Shown: positions 33,853-42,213, numbered from the stretch's first letter. The stretch: DNA of 64,000 nt from JBDHWG01 sp046328525 (GCA_046328525.1 JAXLWK010000003.1:620001-684000); one strand, 5' to 3'. Numbers and translations are program-made. The notes: generated by a model from the letters alone, not told the origin.

Positions 33853-35823
33853 TTACTTCAGCTCCTGAGCCAGGTCGAGGAATGGCTTGAGGGCGTCCGG
33901 GTTGCTCATCGAGTCGGTGTTGGCGGCGCGCTCGACGGGGATGCCCATCAGAATCTTCTTGATCGGCACCTCGAGCTTCTTGCCGTTGAGCGTGCGCGGG
34001 ATCTCAGACACCGCGTAGATTTCGTCGGGGACGTGGCGCGGCGACAGTGTGTCGCGGATGCGGGCCTTGATGCGCGCTCTGAGCGCGTCGTCGAGGGTGA
34101 CGCCGGGGCGTAGCACAACGAATAGCGGCATGAACGAGCGTCCGCCTAAGCCTTCCAGGTCAATCACCAGGCTATCCACGACCTCTGGCACGCCCTCCAC
34201 CGCGCTATACAACTCACTTGTTCCCATGCGCACGCCCATCCGGTTGAGGGTCGAGTCCGAGCGCCCATAGATGACGGCGCCACCATGCGGCGTAATCTTG
34301 ATCCAGTCGCCGTGGCGCCAGATGCCGGGATACATCGCGTAGTAGGCGTCGGTGTAGCGGCGCATGTCGGGGTCGTCCCAGAAGTAGAGCGGCATGGACG
34401 GCATCGGCTCGGTCACGACAAGCTCGCCGACCTCGTCGGTCAGCGGCCGGCCCTCTTCGTCGAACGCCTCGACCTTGCACCCCAGGGCGCGGCATTGCAG
34501 CTCGCCCGCGCGGACGGGTAGGAGGGGTGAGGCAGAGATGAAGGCGGTGCAGACGTCGGTGCCGCCGCTGACGGAGGCCAGCCAGAGCGGCTTGATGTGC
34601 TCGAACACCCACAGGAAGCCCTCGACCGGCAGCGGCGAGCCTGTCGAGCCGAGACCCTGCAAGTGGCTAAGGTCGTACTGCTTTGGCTCCGCGCCGGCCT
34701 TGATGCACGACAGGATGTAGCTCGCGCTCGTCCCGAACGTGGTCATCCTGGAGTCGGCCGCGAAGCGCCACAGCACGTGGATGTCGGGGTAGGCCGGGCT
34801 GCCGTCGTACAGCAGCACCGTCGAGCCGACGAGCAGGCCGCCGATAAGGAGATTCCACATCATCCAGCCAGTGGTCGTGAACCAGAAGAACCGGTCGCCG
34901 GGCTGGAGGTTGTGTTGCAGCGCCAGCGCCTTGATATGCTCGATCAGGATGCCGCCCTGTCCCTGGACGATGGGCTTGGGGAGGCCGGTGGTGCCGGACG
35001 AGTACAGTACCCACAAAGGGTGGTCGAACCCCACCGCTGCGTAGGTCAGCTCGGCCTCGGGCGCTGCGTCGAGGAGCGACTGCCACAGGACGCCGTTCAA
35101 CGCAGCCGCGACAGCCGGATCAGCGGACAGGTACGGGATGACGACGGTGTGCTCCAGGGTCGGTAACGCGCGCTGAATCTCGGCGACGGTCTCGCGGCGG
35201 TCGAAGACCTTGCCGCCGTACTGGTAGCCGTCCACAGCGAACAGTACCTTCGGCTCGATCTGCTTGAAGCGGTCTACGACGCTGCCGCTGCCGAAGTCGG
35301 GTGAGCAGCTCGACCAGATCGCGCCGATACTGGCGCAGGCGAGAAAGGCGACGAGCGCCTGGGGGATGTTGGGCATGTAGGCCACAACGCGGTCGCCGCT
35401 CGTCACGCCCATCTCGCGCAGCGCCTGGGCCACGGCCGCCGTGTGTCGGTACAGATCGTCCCAGGAGACTTCGGTAAGGGGCTGCCGCTCGGATTGGAAG
35501 ATGAGCGCCGGGTGGTCCGCGGTGCGGTTGCGGAAGACGTGCTCGGCGTAGTTCAGCCGCGCGCCGGGGAACCAGCGCGTCCCCGGCATGGCGTGGGACT
35601 CGATCACGGCGGTGTAGGGGGTGGCTTGAATGTGGAAGAACTCCCAGACGGATGCCCAGAAGCCTTCGATGTCGTCCACCGACCACTGCCACAGCTCGTC
35701 ATACGTGGCGAAGTCAAGCCCGCGCGTGGCCTTCAGCCAGTCGAGGTATCGCCTGACGGTCGAGCCTGACTTCAACTCCTCCGACGGTTCCCACAGAATT
35801 GCCCCTTCTGCATATGTTGTCAT
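33853..35823 (-). CDS. Acetoacetyl-CoA synthetase
   Basis: A 656-residue adenylate-forming enzyme. The N-terminal ACS-type cap has LDWLKATRGLDFATYDELWQ and FWASVWEFFHI. The AMP-binding P-loop is WVLYSSGTTGLPKPIVQGQGG, and STGSPLPVEGFLWVFEHI and ASVSGGTDVCTAFIS are typical for acetoacetate:CoA ligases. The hinge is GRSDSTLNRMGVRMG, and the C-terminal catalytic lysine is probably in RTLNGKKLEVPIK. It makes acetoacetyl-CoA from acetoacetate, ATP and CoA, linking with the leucine-degradation enzyme at the left edge. The ATG at 35823 has GGAGG nine bases upstream. It is divergent from the phosphotransferase gene. Confidence 0.92.
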   Translation of the reverse strand: MTTYAEGAILWEPSEELKSGSTVRRYLDWLKATRGLDFATYDELWQWSVDDIEGFWASVWEFFHIQATPYTAVIESHAMPGTRWFPGARLNYAEHVFRNRTADHPALIFQSERQPLTEVSWDDLYRHTAAVAQALREMGVTSGDRVVAYMPNIPQALVAFLACASIGAIWSSCSPDFGSGSVVDRFKQIEPKVLFAVDGYQYGGKVFDRRETVAEIQRALPTLEHTVVIPYLSADPAVAAALNGVLWQSLLDAAPEAELTYAAVGFDHPLWVLYSSGTTGLPKPIVQGQGGILIEHIKALALQHNLQPGDRFFWFTTTGWMMWNLLIGGLLVGSTVLLYDGSPAYPDIHVLWRFAADSRMTTFGTSASYILSCIKAGAEPKQYDLSHLQGLGSTGSPLPVEGFLWVFEHIKPLWLASVSGGTDVCTAFISASPLLPVRAGELQCRALGCKVEAFDEEGRPLTDEVGELVVTEPMPSMPLYFWDDPDMRRYTDAYYAMYPGIWRHGDWIKITPHGGAVIYGRSDSTLNRMGVRMGTSELYSAVEGVPEVVDSLVIDLEGLGGRSFMPLFVVLRPGVTLDDALRARIKARIRDTLSPRHVPDEIYAVSEIPRTLNGKKLEVPIKKILMGIPVERAANTDSMSNPDALKPFLDLAQELK

Positions 35824-35974
35824 GCGCCCCGCCTCCATGCGTCGCCCTGGATGCCTCGATTCATTCTACGAGCCGGCGCGGCGATTGTCAAAGCTCGGCA
35901 GTGCGACGTCACCTTGCGCGGGCAGGCTGTGTCGGGTAGAATGAGGGCGAACCAGAGCTACGGCGGAGGATGCC

Positions 35975-37054
35975 ATGATGGACACGGAATGGCTGGATAG
36001 GCCCGGACAGGTGCGGCAAGGCGAGGAGTTGGACACGGCGCGGCTGGCGCAGTACCTGCGCGCCGTGATTCCCGATGCGACGGGGCCGCTCGATGTGGAG
36101 CAGTTCCCGGCCGGCTTCTCGAACCTGACGTACATGCTGCGCCTCGGCGGCCGCGAGATGGTGCTGCGCCGTCCGCCGTTTGGCTCCAGCGTCAAGACCG
36201 CGCACGACATGGGGCGGGAGTATCGCATCCTGAGCGCGCTCATCCGCGTTTACCCAAAGGTGCCGCGGCCGCTGGCGTACTGCGAGGACCTCGATGTGAT
36301 GGGCGCGCCGTTCTACGTCATGGAGCGTGTGCGCGGCGTCGTGCTGCGAACGCCGCTGCCGCCGGGCATCGTCCTGGAGCCGGAACTCATGCACGACCTG
36401 TGTCTCTCCCTCATTGACACGCTGGTGGAGCTGCACGGCCTGGATTACGCGGCGGCAGGGCTGGGGGATCTCGGCAAGCCGGAGGGCTACCCGACGCGCC
36501 AGATTCACGGCTGGATTAAGCGCTACGAGAATTCGCGCACCGACGACATCCCGGCGATGGAGCGCGTCGCGGCGTGGCTGGCGGCGAGCATTCCGGGCGA
36601 GCGGGGCGCGTCCCTGATTCACAACGACTACCGCTACGACAACGTCATCCTCGACCCGGCGGATCTGCGGCAGATCAAAGCGATCCTCGACTGGGAGATG
36701 TCAACGCTCGGCGACCCGCTGATGGACGTGGGCACGACGCTGGCGTACTGGCCGGAGGCCGACGACCCGCCGGAGCTACAGCGCTTCGGCCTGACTAGCC
36801 GGCCCGGCAATCTCGACCGGCGCGGCTTCGTGGAGTACTACGGCCAGCGCAGCGGGCGGGACGTGTCCGGTATCCTGTTCTACTACGTCTACGGGCTGTA
36901 TAAGAATGCCGTGATCATCCAGCAGATCTACTACCGCTACCGGCGCGGCCACACCCAGGACCCGCGCTTCGCCGACCTGCTGCGCCTCGCGCAGGGCTAC
37001 GCCGACATGGCGGCGCGTGCCATCGAGAAGGACCGCATAGATAGCCTGTACTAA
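35975..37054 (+). CDS. APH-type phosphotransferase family protein (ACAD10/11-like)
   Basis: A 359-residue protein with the aminoglycoside phosphotransferase/choline kinase fold. The N-lobe has QFPAGFSNLTYMLRLGG and EMVLRRPPFG. The catalytic loop SLIHNDYRYDNVILDP carries the Asp base, and AILDWEMSTLGDPLMDVG carries the metal-binding Asp. The PPFGSSVKTAHDMGREYRIL segment and the LDWEMSTLGDPL wording match the phosphotransferase domain that accompanies acyl-CoA dehydrogenases (ACAD10/11), thought to phosphorylate 4-hydroxy acyl-CoAs. It is divergent from acetoacetyl-CoA synthetase. A GGAGGA lies before two adjacent ATGs (35975 and 35978). Confidence 0.85.
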   Translation: MMDTEWLDRPGQVRQGEELDTARLAQYLRAVIPDATGPLDVEQFPAGFSNLTYMLRLGGREMVLRRPPFGSSVKTAHDMGREYRILSALIRVYPKVPRPLAYCEDLDVMGAPFYVMERVRGVVLRTPLPPGIVLEPELMHDLCLSLIDTLVELHGLDYAAAGLGDLGKPEGYPTRQIHGWIKRYENSRTDDIPAMERVAAWLAASIPGERGASLIHNDYRYDNVILDPADLRQIKAILDWEMSTLGDPLMDVGTTLAYWPEADDPPELQRFGLTSRPGNLDRRGFVEYYGQRSGRDVSGILFYYVYGLYKNAVIIQQIYYRYRRGHTQDPRFADLLRLAQGYADMAARAIEKDRIDSLY

Positions 37055-37064
37055 CTTCCGCAGC

Positions 37065-37121
37065 CATGTAGCGCCGACTTCAGTCGGCATGCCGAGAGCC
37101 GACTAAAGTCGTCACTACATG
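37065..37121. repeat. Composite palindromic intergenic element
   Basis: The outer arms are CATGTAG (37065-37071) and CTACATG (37115-37121). Inside lie a perfect hairpin GCCGACT-tc-AGTCGGC and an imperfect one GCCGACT-aa-AGTCGTC. It resembles the CCGACT/AGTCGG hairpin at 5928-5947, so it belongs to a dispersed palindrome family. It sits between converging genes. Confidence 0.75.
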
Positions 37122-37155
37122 ATTTGTTACATGAGTTGTTCTTACGGCCACAGCG

Positions 37156-37191
37156 AAGGCGCAGGCCCCATCGGCGGGGTCTGCGCCTTTT
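37156..37191 (+). terminator. Rho-independent terminator of the phosphotransferase gene
   Basis: AAGGCGCAGGCCCC and GGGGTCTGCGCCTT form a 14-bp GC-rich stem with one mismatch and a 6-base loop, followed by a short T run (TTTTCT). It is oriented for the plus-strand gene that ends at 37054, and it also precedes the end of the convergent nirK gene. Confidence 0.8.
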
Positions 37192-37218
37192 CTGCTCGCC
37201 GGTCGCGGCTGTCAGCCC

Positions 37219-38946
37219 TTAGTGGCCGCTGCCGCCGCCGTTGATGCTCGACTTGGCGGGGTCGGCGAAGAAGATGTCGGGCTTGGGATCGCCGTCCACC
37301 ATCAGATAGCCGGACAGCCCGCGCTCCATGCGCGACAGAGCGTGGTCCACCAGGATGAAGCGGCCGGGCACGTCCACCTTGAACTCGACCGTCGTTGCGC
37401 CGCCGGGGGCGACCGTCGTCGTCTGGACGTTGGTCAGCGGCGCGGACGTCAGAGACGCCTGGTTGTAAACTCTGTCGAAGATCTCGCCGATGACGTGGAA
37501 GGAGGACGTGGCGTCCGGGCCGCCGACACCAAAGTAGATGCGTACGGTCTCGCCGACCTTGGCCTTCAGCGGGTACTTCTTTGTGAGGGCGTCGGTCGAG
37601 CCATTGAAGATGTAGTAGGTTGGCTGTTCGTCCAGCAGCTTGTCCACCGAGAACTCCTGGTGGCCCTGCTGCTTGAGCGCGCCCTGGGTATAGACCTCGC
37701 CCTGCATGACGTAGTATTCGTGGTCAACCTTGGGCAGGCCGTTGGCCGGCTCGACCAGGATCAGGCCGTACATGCCGTTGGCGATGTGGTGGGCGACCAT
37801 GGGCGTCGCGCAGTGGTACACATACAGGCCAGGGTTGAGGGCTTTGAACGTGAACTCCGTCTCGCCGTTGGGCTGCGTCTGCGTCGCCACCGCGCCGCCG
37901 CCGGGGCCGGTCACGGCGTGGAAGTCCACCGAGTGGGCCATCTTGCTGCCCGCGCGGTTCTTCAGATGCACCTCGACCGTGTCGCCCTCGCGGACGCGAA
38001 TGAACGGGCCGGGAATCTTGCCGTTGAATGTCCAGAAGGTGTAGGTGACGCCGTCGGCCAGCTGGCCTTCAAGCTCGACCGTCTCCAGGTCCACACGCAC
38101 GTTTTGCGGCTGATTGCGATTCAGCGGGCCGGGCAGGTCCGCCGGGTCGCGGCTGATGTCTGCGCCCTGGACCGTCGCCGCCACATCGCCCACCGTGATC
38201 TTGCCTTCCATGCCCGCCTGGCGGTGGCCGGGGACGGAGCAGTAGTACACGAAGTCGCCCGCCTTGTCGGCCTTGAACACAGTCACGCTGCTGCCGCCCT
38301 TGCTTGAGACCTTGTCTGTCTGCGCCTTGAAGTCGGGGCTGACCCAGTCATGCTCGGCGCCGTCGCCGTTGATGAGCGTGACCTGGACGGTGTCGCCCGG
38401 CCTGGCGCGCAGAGTCGGGTTGAGCTTGCCGTCAATGTCGCCACCGACGCCCATGAAGCCGAGCTTGCCATCGGCAATGCTCGTGCGTAGGGTGTACGAG
38501 ACGTTGGCGACGACGCCGATGCCAGACGGGCCGCCCTGCTGCTGCGGCGCGGCGGGCTGATTGCCCTGGGGTGTGTTGCTCTTGGCCTGCGCCGCCGAGG
38601 CGGGCATCTGCATGTTGCCCATGCCGGTCGCATTGGTCGCCGATGTCTGGCCGCTTCCGCTCGCCGGCATCGGCATGTGGCCCATGCCCGCCGCGGCGTT
38701 GGCGGCCGATGCCTGGCCGGAAGCCGCCGGGGCTTGGGCGGTGTCCGGCGTGGCCGTCGCAAGGATCATGCGCTGTAGCTCTTGCTCCGTGATTTGCGCC
38801 GGTCGCGCCTGGCCGGCGGGCCGGGCCGCGGCCTCGGTCGAGGCGGCTGTGTTGCTCTGCCCGCAGGCAGCAGCGAACAGAGCGATTGCGATAAGAATCG
38901 CGGCGACGATGATAGAGCGGAGTGGCAAATGAGACGGGTGAGTCAT
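37219..38946 (-). CDS. nirK: Copper-containing nitrite reductase, class II (AniA-like), lipoprotein with extra N-terminal cupredoxin domain
   Basis: A 575-residue NirK. A signal peptide ends in FAAAC (Cys28), indicating a lipoprotein anchored outside the cytoplasm. A Met/Gly/Pro-rich linker (MGHMPMP, MGNMQMP) lies at 88-115. Residues of about 140-255 form an extra cupredoxin with type 1 copper ligands His199, Cys236, His241 and Met246. The two-domain NirK core follows, with type 1 ligands His338, Cys379, His387 and Met392. Catalytic Asp341 and type 2 His343 and His378 are present, with catalytic His484 in SSFHVIGEIFD and His535 in LVDHALSR. The SFHVIGEIFD wording is that of AniA-type class II enzymes. 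It reduces nitrite to NO. It follows a DUF1858 gene by 28 bp. Confidence 0.92.
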   Translation of the reverse strand: MTHPSHLPLRSIIVAAILIAIALFAAACGQSNTAASTEAAARPAGQARPAQITEQELQRMILATATPDTAQAPAASGQASAANAAAGMGHMPMPASGSGQTSATNATGMGNMQMPASAAQAKSNTPQGNQPAAPQQQGGPSGIGVVANVSYTLRTSIADGKLGFMGVGGDIDGKLNPTLRARPGDTVQVTLINGDGAEHDWVSPDFKAQTDKVSSKGGSSVTVFKADKAGDFVYYCSVPGHRQAGMEGKITVGDVAATVQGADISRDPADLPGPLNRNQPQNVRVDLETVELEGQLADGVTYTFWTFNGKIPGPFIRVREGDTVEVHLKNRAGSKMAHSVDFHAVTGPGGGAVATQTQPNGETEFTFKALNPGLYVYHCATPMVAHHIANGMYGLILVEPANGLPKVDHEYYVMQGEVYTQGALKQQGHQEFSVDKLLDEQPTYYIFNGSTDALTKKYPLKAKVGETVRIYFGVGGPDATSSFHVIGEIFDRVYNQASLTSAPLTNVQTTTVAPGGATTVEFKVDVPGRFILVDHALSRMERGLSGYLMVDGDPKPDIFFADPAKSSINGGGSGH

Positions 38947-38974
38947 GAGCGGGGTATCCTTCCTCCTGGGGATG

Positions 38975-39187
38975 TCAGCCGACGGGGGTCTGGTTGACTG
39001 CTTGACGGAGTTCGTCAAGAAAGGTAGCAAGATTGAGACCATAAATGGACGCCGCCTCGGCGAGTGTCTCAAGCCCGGCCAGGTCGCAGCCGACGCACGC
39101 CATGCGGTGGCGCATGAAGACGGCCGCCGTCTCCGGCCACTGATTTAGGATTTCTTCGAGGGTCATGTCGGCCAGTGCGCGTTCCAT
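38975..39187 (-). CDS. DUF1858 / hybrid-cluster-protein-associated redox disulfide domain protein
   Basis: A 70-residue protein that is entirely a DUF1858 domain: MTLEEILNQWPETAAVFMRH, then RMACVGCDLAGLETLAEAA with the Cys31-x2-Cys34 pair. This domain is found with hybrid cluster proteins and nitrogen-oxide enzymes and is thought to act in redox or NO-related chemistry. Here it is the first gene of a pair with nirK, 28 bp upstream of it. A CGAAGGAGA sequence precedes the ATG at 39187. An FNR/NnrR-type palindrome and a matching -10 element lie just upstream. Confidence 0.88.
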   Translation of the reverse strand: MERALADMTLEEILNQWPETAAVFMRHRMACVGCDLAGLETLAEAASIYGLNLATFLDELRQAVNQTPVG

Positions 39188-39206
39188 GGGAATCTCCTTC
39201 GAGACT

Positions 39207-39249
39207 ATCATATCCCAGGCCGGGGCCGCCGTCTTTGCGCAAGCGCAAA
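39207..39249 (-). promoter_or_regulatory. NnrR/FNR-type operator and class II promoter of the DUF1858-nirK pair
   Basis: The perfect palindrome TTTGCGC-AA-GCGCAAA (39234-39249) contains TTGCG-N4-CGCAA, the consensus of NnrR-like members of the Crp/Fnr family. On the minus strand a -10-like TATGAT lies at 39212-39207. If transcription starts at 39200, the palindrome centre (39241.5) is exactly at -41.5, the geometry of class II activation. The DUF1858 start codon is 13 bases downstream of that inferred start, with the ribosome binding site at the very 5' end of the transcript. A Crp/Fnr gene lies about 300 bp further upstream. Confidence 0.7.
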
Positions 39250-39278
39250 CAACATGAAGCACCCCAGCAAGAGTTGGG

Positions 39279-39348
39279 AACGCAAAGGCGCAAAGACGCA
39301 AAGGGGAAACCCCTGTTGCCTTTCTTTGCGCCTCTGCGTCTTTGCGTT
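39279..39348. repeat. Imperfect palindrome built of GCAAAG/CTTTGC units
   Basis: AACGCAAAGGCGCAAAGACG and its approximate inverse CGTCTTTGCGTT face each other around a short spacer with GGGGAAACCCC. This kind of GCAAAGRCGCAAAG palindrome is extragenic. It lies in the 357-bp gap between the DUF1858 gene and the Crp/Fnr gene. Confidence 0.6.
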
Positions 39349-39442
39349 TCTATCTTCTTTGCAAGACCTGAACGCAGTGAGGGGTCTGGGCTGCGGCCCG
39401 AACGCGGCCCAGATGCCTCGATTCTGCTCGGCATGACACCAA

Positions 39443-39517
39443 ACGCTGTCGCCCTGAGCGCAGCGAAGGGCCCCCCCGGAGCACCGGAGGATGCTCCGCT
39501 CCGCCCAGCATGACAGC
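39443..39517 (+). repeat. Dispersed intergenic repeat, copy A
   Basis: This 75-bp segment, starting ACGCTGTCGCCCTGAGCGCA and ending CCCAGCATGACAGC, is nearly the same as the reverse complement of 47410-47487 and is partly matched by 5995-6045. A related segment (CCTGAACGCAGTGAGGGGTC ... TCGGCATGACA) precedes it at about 39369-39437, so two family members lie in tandem here. Confidence 0.8.
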
Positions 39518-39544
39518 CAGGGTTGTTTTCAGTGGAGGAGGATG

Positions 39545-40237
39545 TTACTCTTTGGTGGGGGGGGGGAGGTCGTCGGCGATGAGGACGAGGCGGTGCGGGA
39601 CACGCAGCAGGATGCGCTCGCGGCCGCTTTCCACCAGCCCCTGCTGCTCCCACTGGCTGAGGACGCGGCTGACGGTGTAGAGGGTGGTTCCGGTCAACTC
39701 GGCGAGGTCCTGGCGCGAGAGGGGCATGTCTATGAGCACGCCGTTCTCGACGCGGCGGCCCATCTGACGGGCGAGTCGCGTCAGCGCGCGGGCGATGCGC
39801 CGCTCGGCGCGCTCGGTCGCCAGTTCGCGCACCTGGTCCTGAAGCTGGCGCACCATGCTGGTCAGGATCGTGGTGAGGTTCAGGGCGAGCCGGCCGTTCG
39901 CCGCCATGAGCTGCTGCATCGTCTCGCGGTCCCAGACGAGCACCTCGCACCTCTCGACGGCCTCGACCGACACGGGATAGACGGTTCCGGGTGTGATGGC
40001 GATGGCCCCGAACGTGTCGCTTTCCCCCAGGTAGCGGAACGTCACTTCCTGGCCTTCGAGCGTCACCTGGCTGAGCTTGGCGCGCCCCGCGTCCATGTAG
40101 AAGATGCTCGTGGCGGGATCACCCTGGTGAACGAGAAAAGCGCCGCGCTCTACGGCGCGGCGCCGGCCATGCTCGCGGACCTCCGCCTCCTCGGCGGGGG
40201 TCAGACCTGTGAACAGACGAAGGTCGTTTGTGCTCAT
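39545..40237 (-). CDS. Crp/Fnr family transcriptional regulator (NnrR/DNR-like candidate)
   Basis: A 230-residue regulator with an N-terminal cyclic-nucleotide-binding-type beta barrel (residues about 10-130, HQGDPATSIFYMDAGRAKLS and LGESDTFGAIAITPGT), a dimerisation helix and a C-terminal winged helix (DLAELTGTTLYTVSRVLSQW as the recognition region). There is no N-terminal cysteine cluster, so it is not a classic Fe-S FNR. NnrR/DNR-type NO sensors also lack it. The TTGCG-N4-CGCAA palindrome upstream of DUF1858-nirK is a plausible target. The start is uncertain: no good ribosome binding site precedes the ATG at 40237 or the TTG codon before it. Confidence 0.85.
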   Translation of the reverse strand: MSTNDLRLFTGLTPAEEAEVREHGRRRAVERGAFLVHQGDPATSIFYMDAGRAKLSQVTLEGQEVTFRYLGESDTFGAIAITPGTVYPVSVEAVERCEVLVWDRETMQQLMAANGRLALNLTTILTSMVRQLQDQVRELATERAERRIARALTRLARQMGRRVENGVLIDMPLSRQDLAELTGTTLYTVSRVLSQWEQQGLVESGRERILLRVPHRLVLIADDLPPPTKE

Positions 40238-40279
40238 CAAGGAGATACACCAGGTTTGGGATGCACTCCTATAAGTATA

Positions 40280-41212
40280 TCAGCCGCGGGCCATCCTTTC
40301 AACCATTTGGGCGGTCAAGTCGCCGTTGCTGCCCCCCTCGCCCCCCAAGTCGCTCGGCCGGACCAGGAGCAGCGGCGTATTGGCATAGTGCAGCACGTCC
40401 TGGGCGACACTCCCGAACAACATCTCGCGCATGCCCGTGTGGCCGTGGGTCGCCATCACGACGATGCCGATGCTGACGGCCTCGCTCTCCTCCAGCACCG
40501 CGTGGGCCGGCACGCCCGTCCGCACCACGAGCCGCACGTCCAGGCCCAGGGGCAGCAGGCGGTCGGCGACGTGGGTCAGGTAGTGTTCGGCGCTCGCCGG
40601 CGTGTCCGTATGCTCCCGCAGGAGCGGGCTTTCCTGGGACGGCTCCACCACGATGTGCATCAGCACTACGCGCCACTTGAGCGTTTGCGCTAACTCGACG
40701 GCATACGGCACGACCGCTTCCGCGAAGGGCGAGCCGTCGAGCGGAACGAGCAGCGTGTCGGCGTTGGGCTTTGGCATGTGGCTCGGCGACCCCAGGCCCT
40801 TGCGGATCAGGAGCACCGGCGCCTGGCTGCGCGCGACAACCGCCCGCGCCACGGAGCCGAAGGTATTGGTCTCCGGCACGCCAGCGCCGTGGGTACTCAT
40901 CACAACGATGTCGGCGTGGCGCAACTCGATCTCCCGCAGGATGCCGTCGTGCGGCAGGGCGAAGGGAACGAAGGTCTCAACAGGGATTTTGTAGGCGCTC
41001 AGGTTCGCGGCGACGGCTTCCAGGTAGGTGCGCGCTTCGCGGGCTGCCCACATCTGGGACGCGATGGGGTCAAGGCCCGGCTCGTCCGGCACCCACGCAG
41101 CGCGGACGAGAACAATACTGGCTTTTGTGGCGCGCGCGAGACATACCGCCATCGGGAGCGCGCACTCGCCCAGGGCCGACCCGTCGAGCGGTACAAGAAT
41201 GCTCCGGTACAT
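40280..41212 (-). CDS. Tandem-domain universal stress protein (UspA family)
   Basis: A 310-residue protein made of two Usp domains (about 1-145 and 155-300). Each begins with a strand and GS motif (ILVPLDGSALGECALP; LLVPLDGSPFAEAVVP). Each ends with the ATP-binding G-x2-G-x9-G-S/T pattern (STHGAGVPETNTFGSVARAV; ATHGHTGMREMLFGSVAQDV). Usp proteins are cytoplasmic nucleotide-binding stress proteins, often induced by hypoxia or growth arrest. AAAGGAG lies before the ATG. Its position between a Crp/Fnr gene and a second Usp gene on the same strand suggests shared control with the nitrite-reductase region. Confidence 0.92.
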   Translation of the reverse strand: MYRSILVPLDGSALGECALPMAVCLARATKASIVLVRAAWVPDEPGLDPIASQMWAAREARTYLEAVAANLSAYKIPVETFVPFALPHDGILREIELRHADIVVMSTHGAGVPETNTFGSVARAVVARSQAPVLLIRKGLGSPSHMPKPNADTLLVPLDGSPFAEAVVPYAVELAQTLKWRVVLMHIVVEPSQESPLLREHTDTPASAEHYLTHVADRLLPLGLDVRLVVRTGVPAHAVLEESEAVSIGIVVMATHGHTGMREMLFGSVAQDVLHYANTPLLLVRPSDLGGEGGSNGDLTAQMVERMARG

Positions 41213-41262
41213 TTCGAGCGTCTCCTTTCATTGGGCGACTGGCGCCTCGCCCGGGCGCGGGT

Positions 41263-42213
41263 TTATCCCGCCGCGTTTTCAAGCTCGCGCTCGCTCGCCG
41301 CCTCGCTTGGCGCTTCCTGCGCGTGTTTCGTTGGGTGCACCAGGAGAATGGGCAGCCGTCCGTGGTGTAGCACGGCCATTGCTACGCTCCCGAACATGAC
41401 CCGACCCAGCCCGTGGCGGCAGTGCGTCGCCATGACGACCAGGCGAATGTCGGAGCCGCAGCATGAGTCCAGAATGGCGTCGGCCGCTCCATCGTTAAGG
41501 ACGCGAGCGCGCGCCTCGAACCCCTCTGCCGCCAGCTGCGTTGCTATCGCCTTCAGGTAGGCGTGAGCTTCCTCGTCGCCACGGGCCACGACTTCCTCAG
41601 TCGGGTACGGAGCGACGACCATGGGGTCAATCCACTGCGGCGGGCGCACGACGACGCGCAGCAGCAGCAGCTTGCCGTTGAACAGGCGCGCCATCTCCTT
41701 AGCATAGGGGAGCACGGTCTCGGAGAACGGCGAACCGTCCAACGGAACGAGAATCTCCGGCCGCTCGATGTCGCCGAGAGTCATGACGTTGTCGGTGGTC
41801 GCGCGGATGAGGAGCACGGGGACGGGGCTGTGGGTCAGCACGGCTTCGGCGACGGAGCCGTAGACCAGGCGCGAGAGGCCCGAGCGACCGTGGGTGGACA
41901 TGATGATGAGGTCCGCCTGCCGCAGCCCGGCTTCCATGACGATCCCTTCACCCGGCACGGCGAAGGGAACGCCGTACTCGACGGCCAGGCCGGATTGGAT
42001 GAGCGGGGCAGCGATCCCGGCCAGATAGTCCTCAGCATCTTTGACGGACTTGACTTCGGTTTCGACGGACTCGAGGTCCATGACATGCGGCACCCACGCG
42101 GCGCGCACCAGGACGAGCCTGGCATGAGCCGCGCGGGCAAGGGTAGCGGCAAGGGGCAAGGCCCGCTCGCTCAGCGGCGAGCCATCCAGCGGGACAAGCA
42201 CAGTGCGAAACAT
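41263..42213 (-). CDS. Tandem-domain universal stress protein (UspA family), second copy
   Basis: A 316-residue two-domain Usp paralogue of the previous gene. The N-domain has VLVPLDGSPLSERALPLAA and STHGRSGLSRLVYGSVAEAV. The C-domain has EILVPLDGSPFSETVLPYAK and MATHCRHGLGRVMFGSVAMA. The ATP-binding glycines are kept in both domains, though the second uses HCRHG, one residue off the usual HGxxG. It is 50 bp upstream of the other Usp gene on the same strand, probably an internal duplication in one transcription unit. The 463-bp gap upstream carries no gene. Confidence 0.92.
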   Translation of the reverse strand: MFRTVLVPLDGSPLSERALPLAATLARAAHARLVLVRAAWVPHVMDLESVETEVKSVKDAEDYLAGIAAPLIQSGLAVEYGVPFAVPGEGIVMEAGLRQADLIIMSTHGRSGLSRLVYGSVAEAVLTHSPVPVLLIRATTDNVMTLGDIERPEILVPLDGSPFSETVLPYAKEMARLFNGKLLLLRVVVRPPQWIDPMVVAPYPTEEVVARGDEEAHAYLKAIATQLAAEGFEARARVLNDGAADAILDSCCGSDIRLVVMATHCRHGLGRVMFGSVAMAVLHHGRLPILLVHPTKHAQEAPSEAASERELENAAG

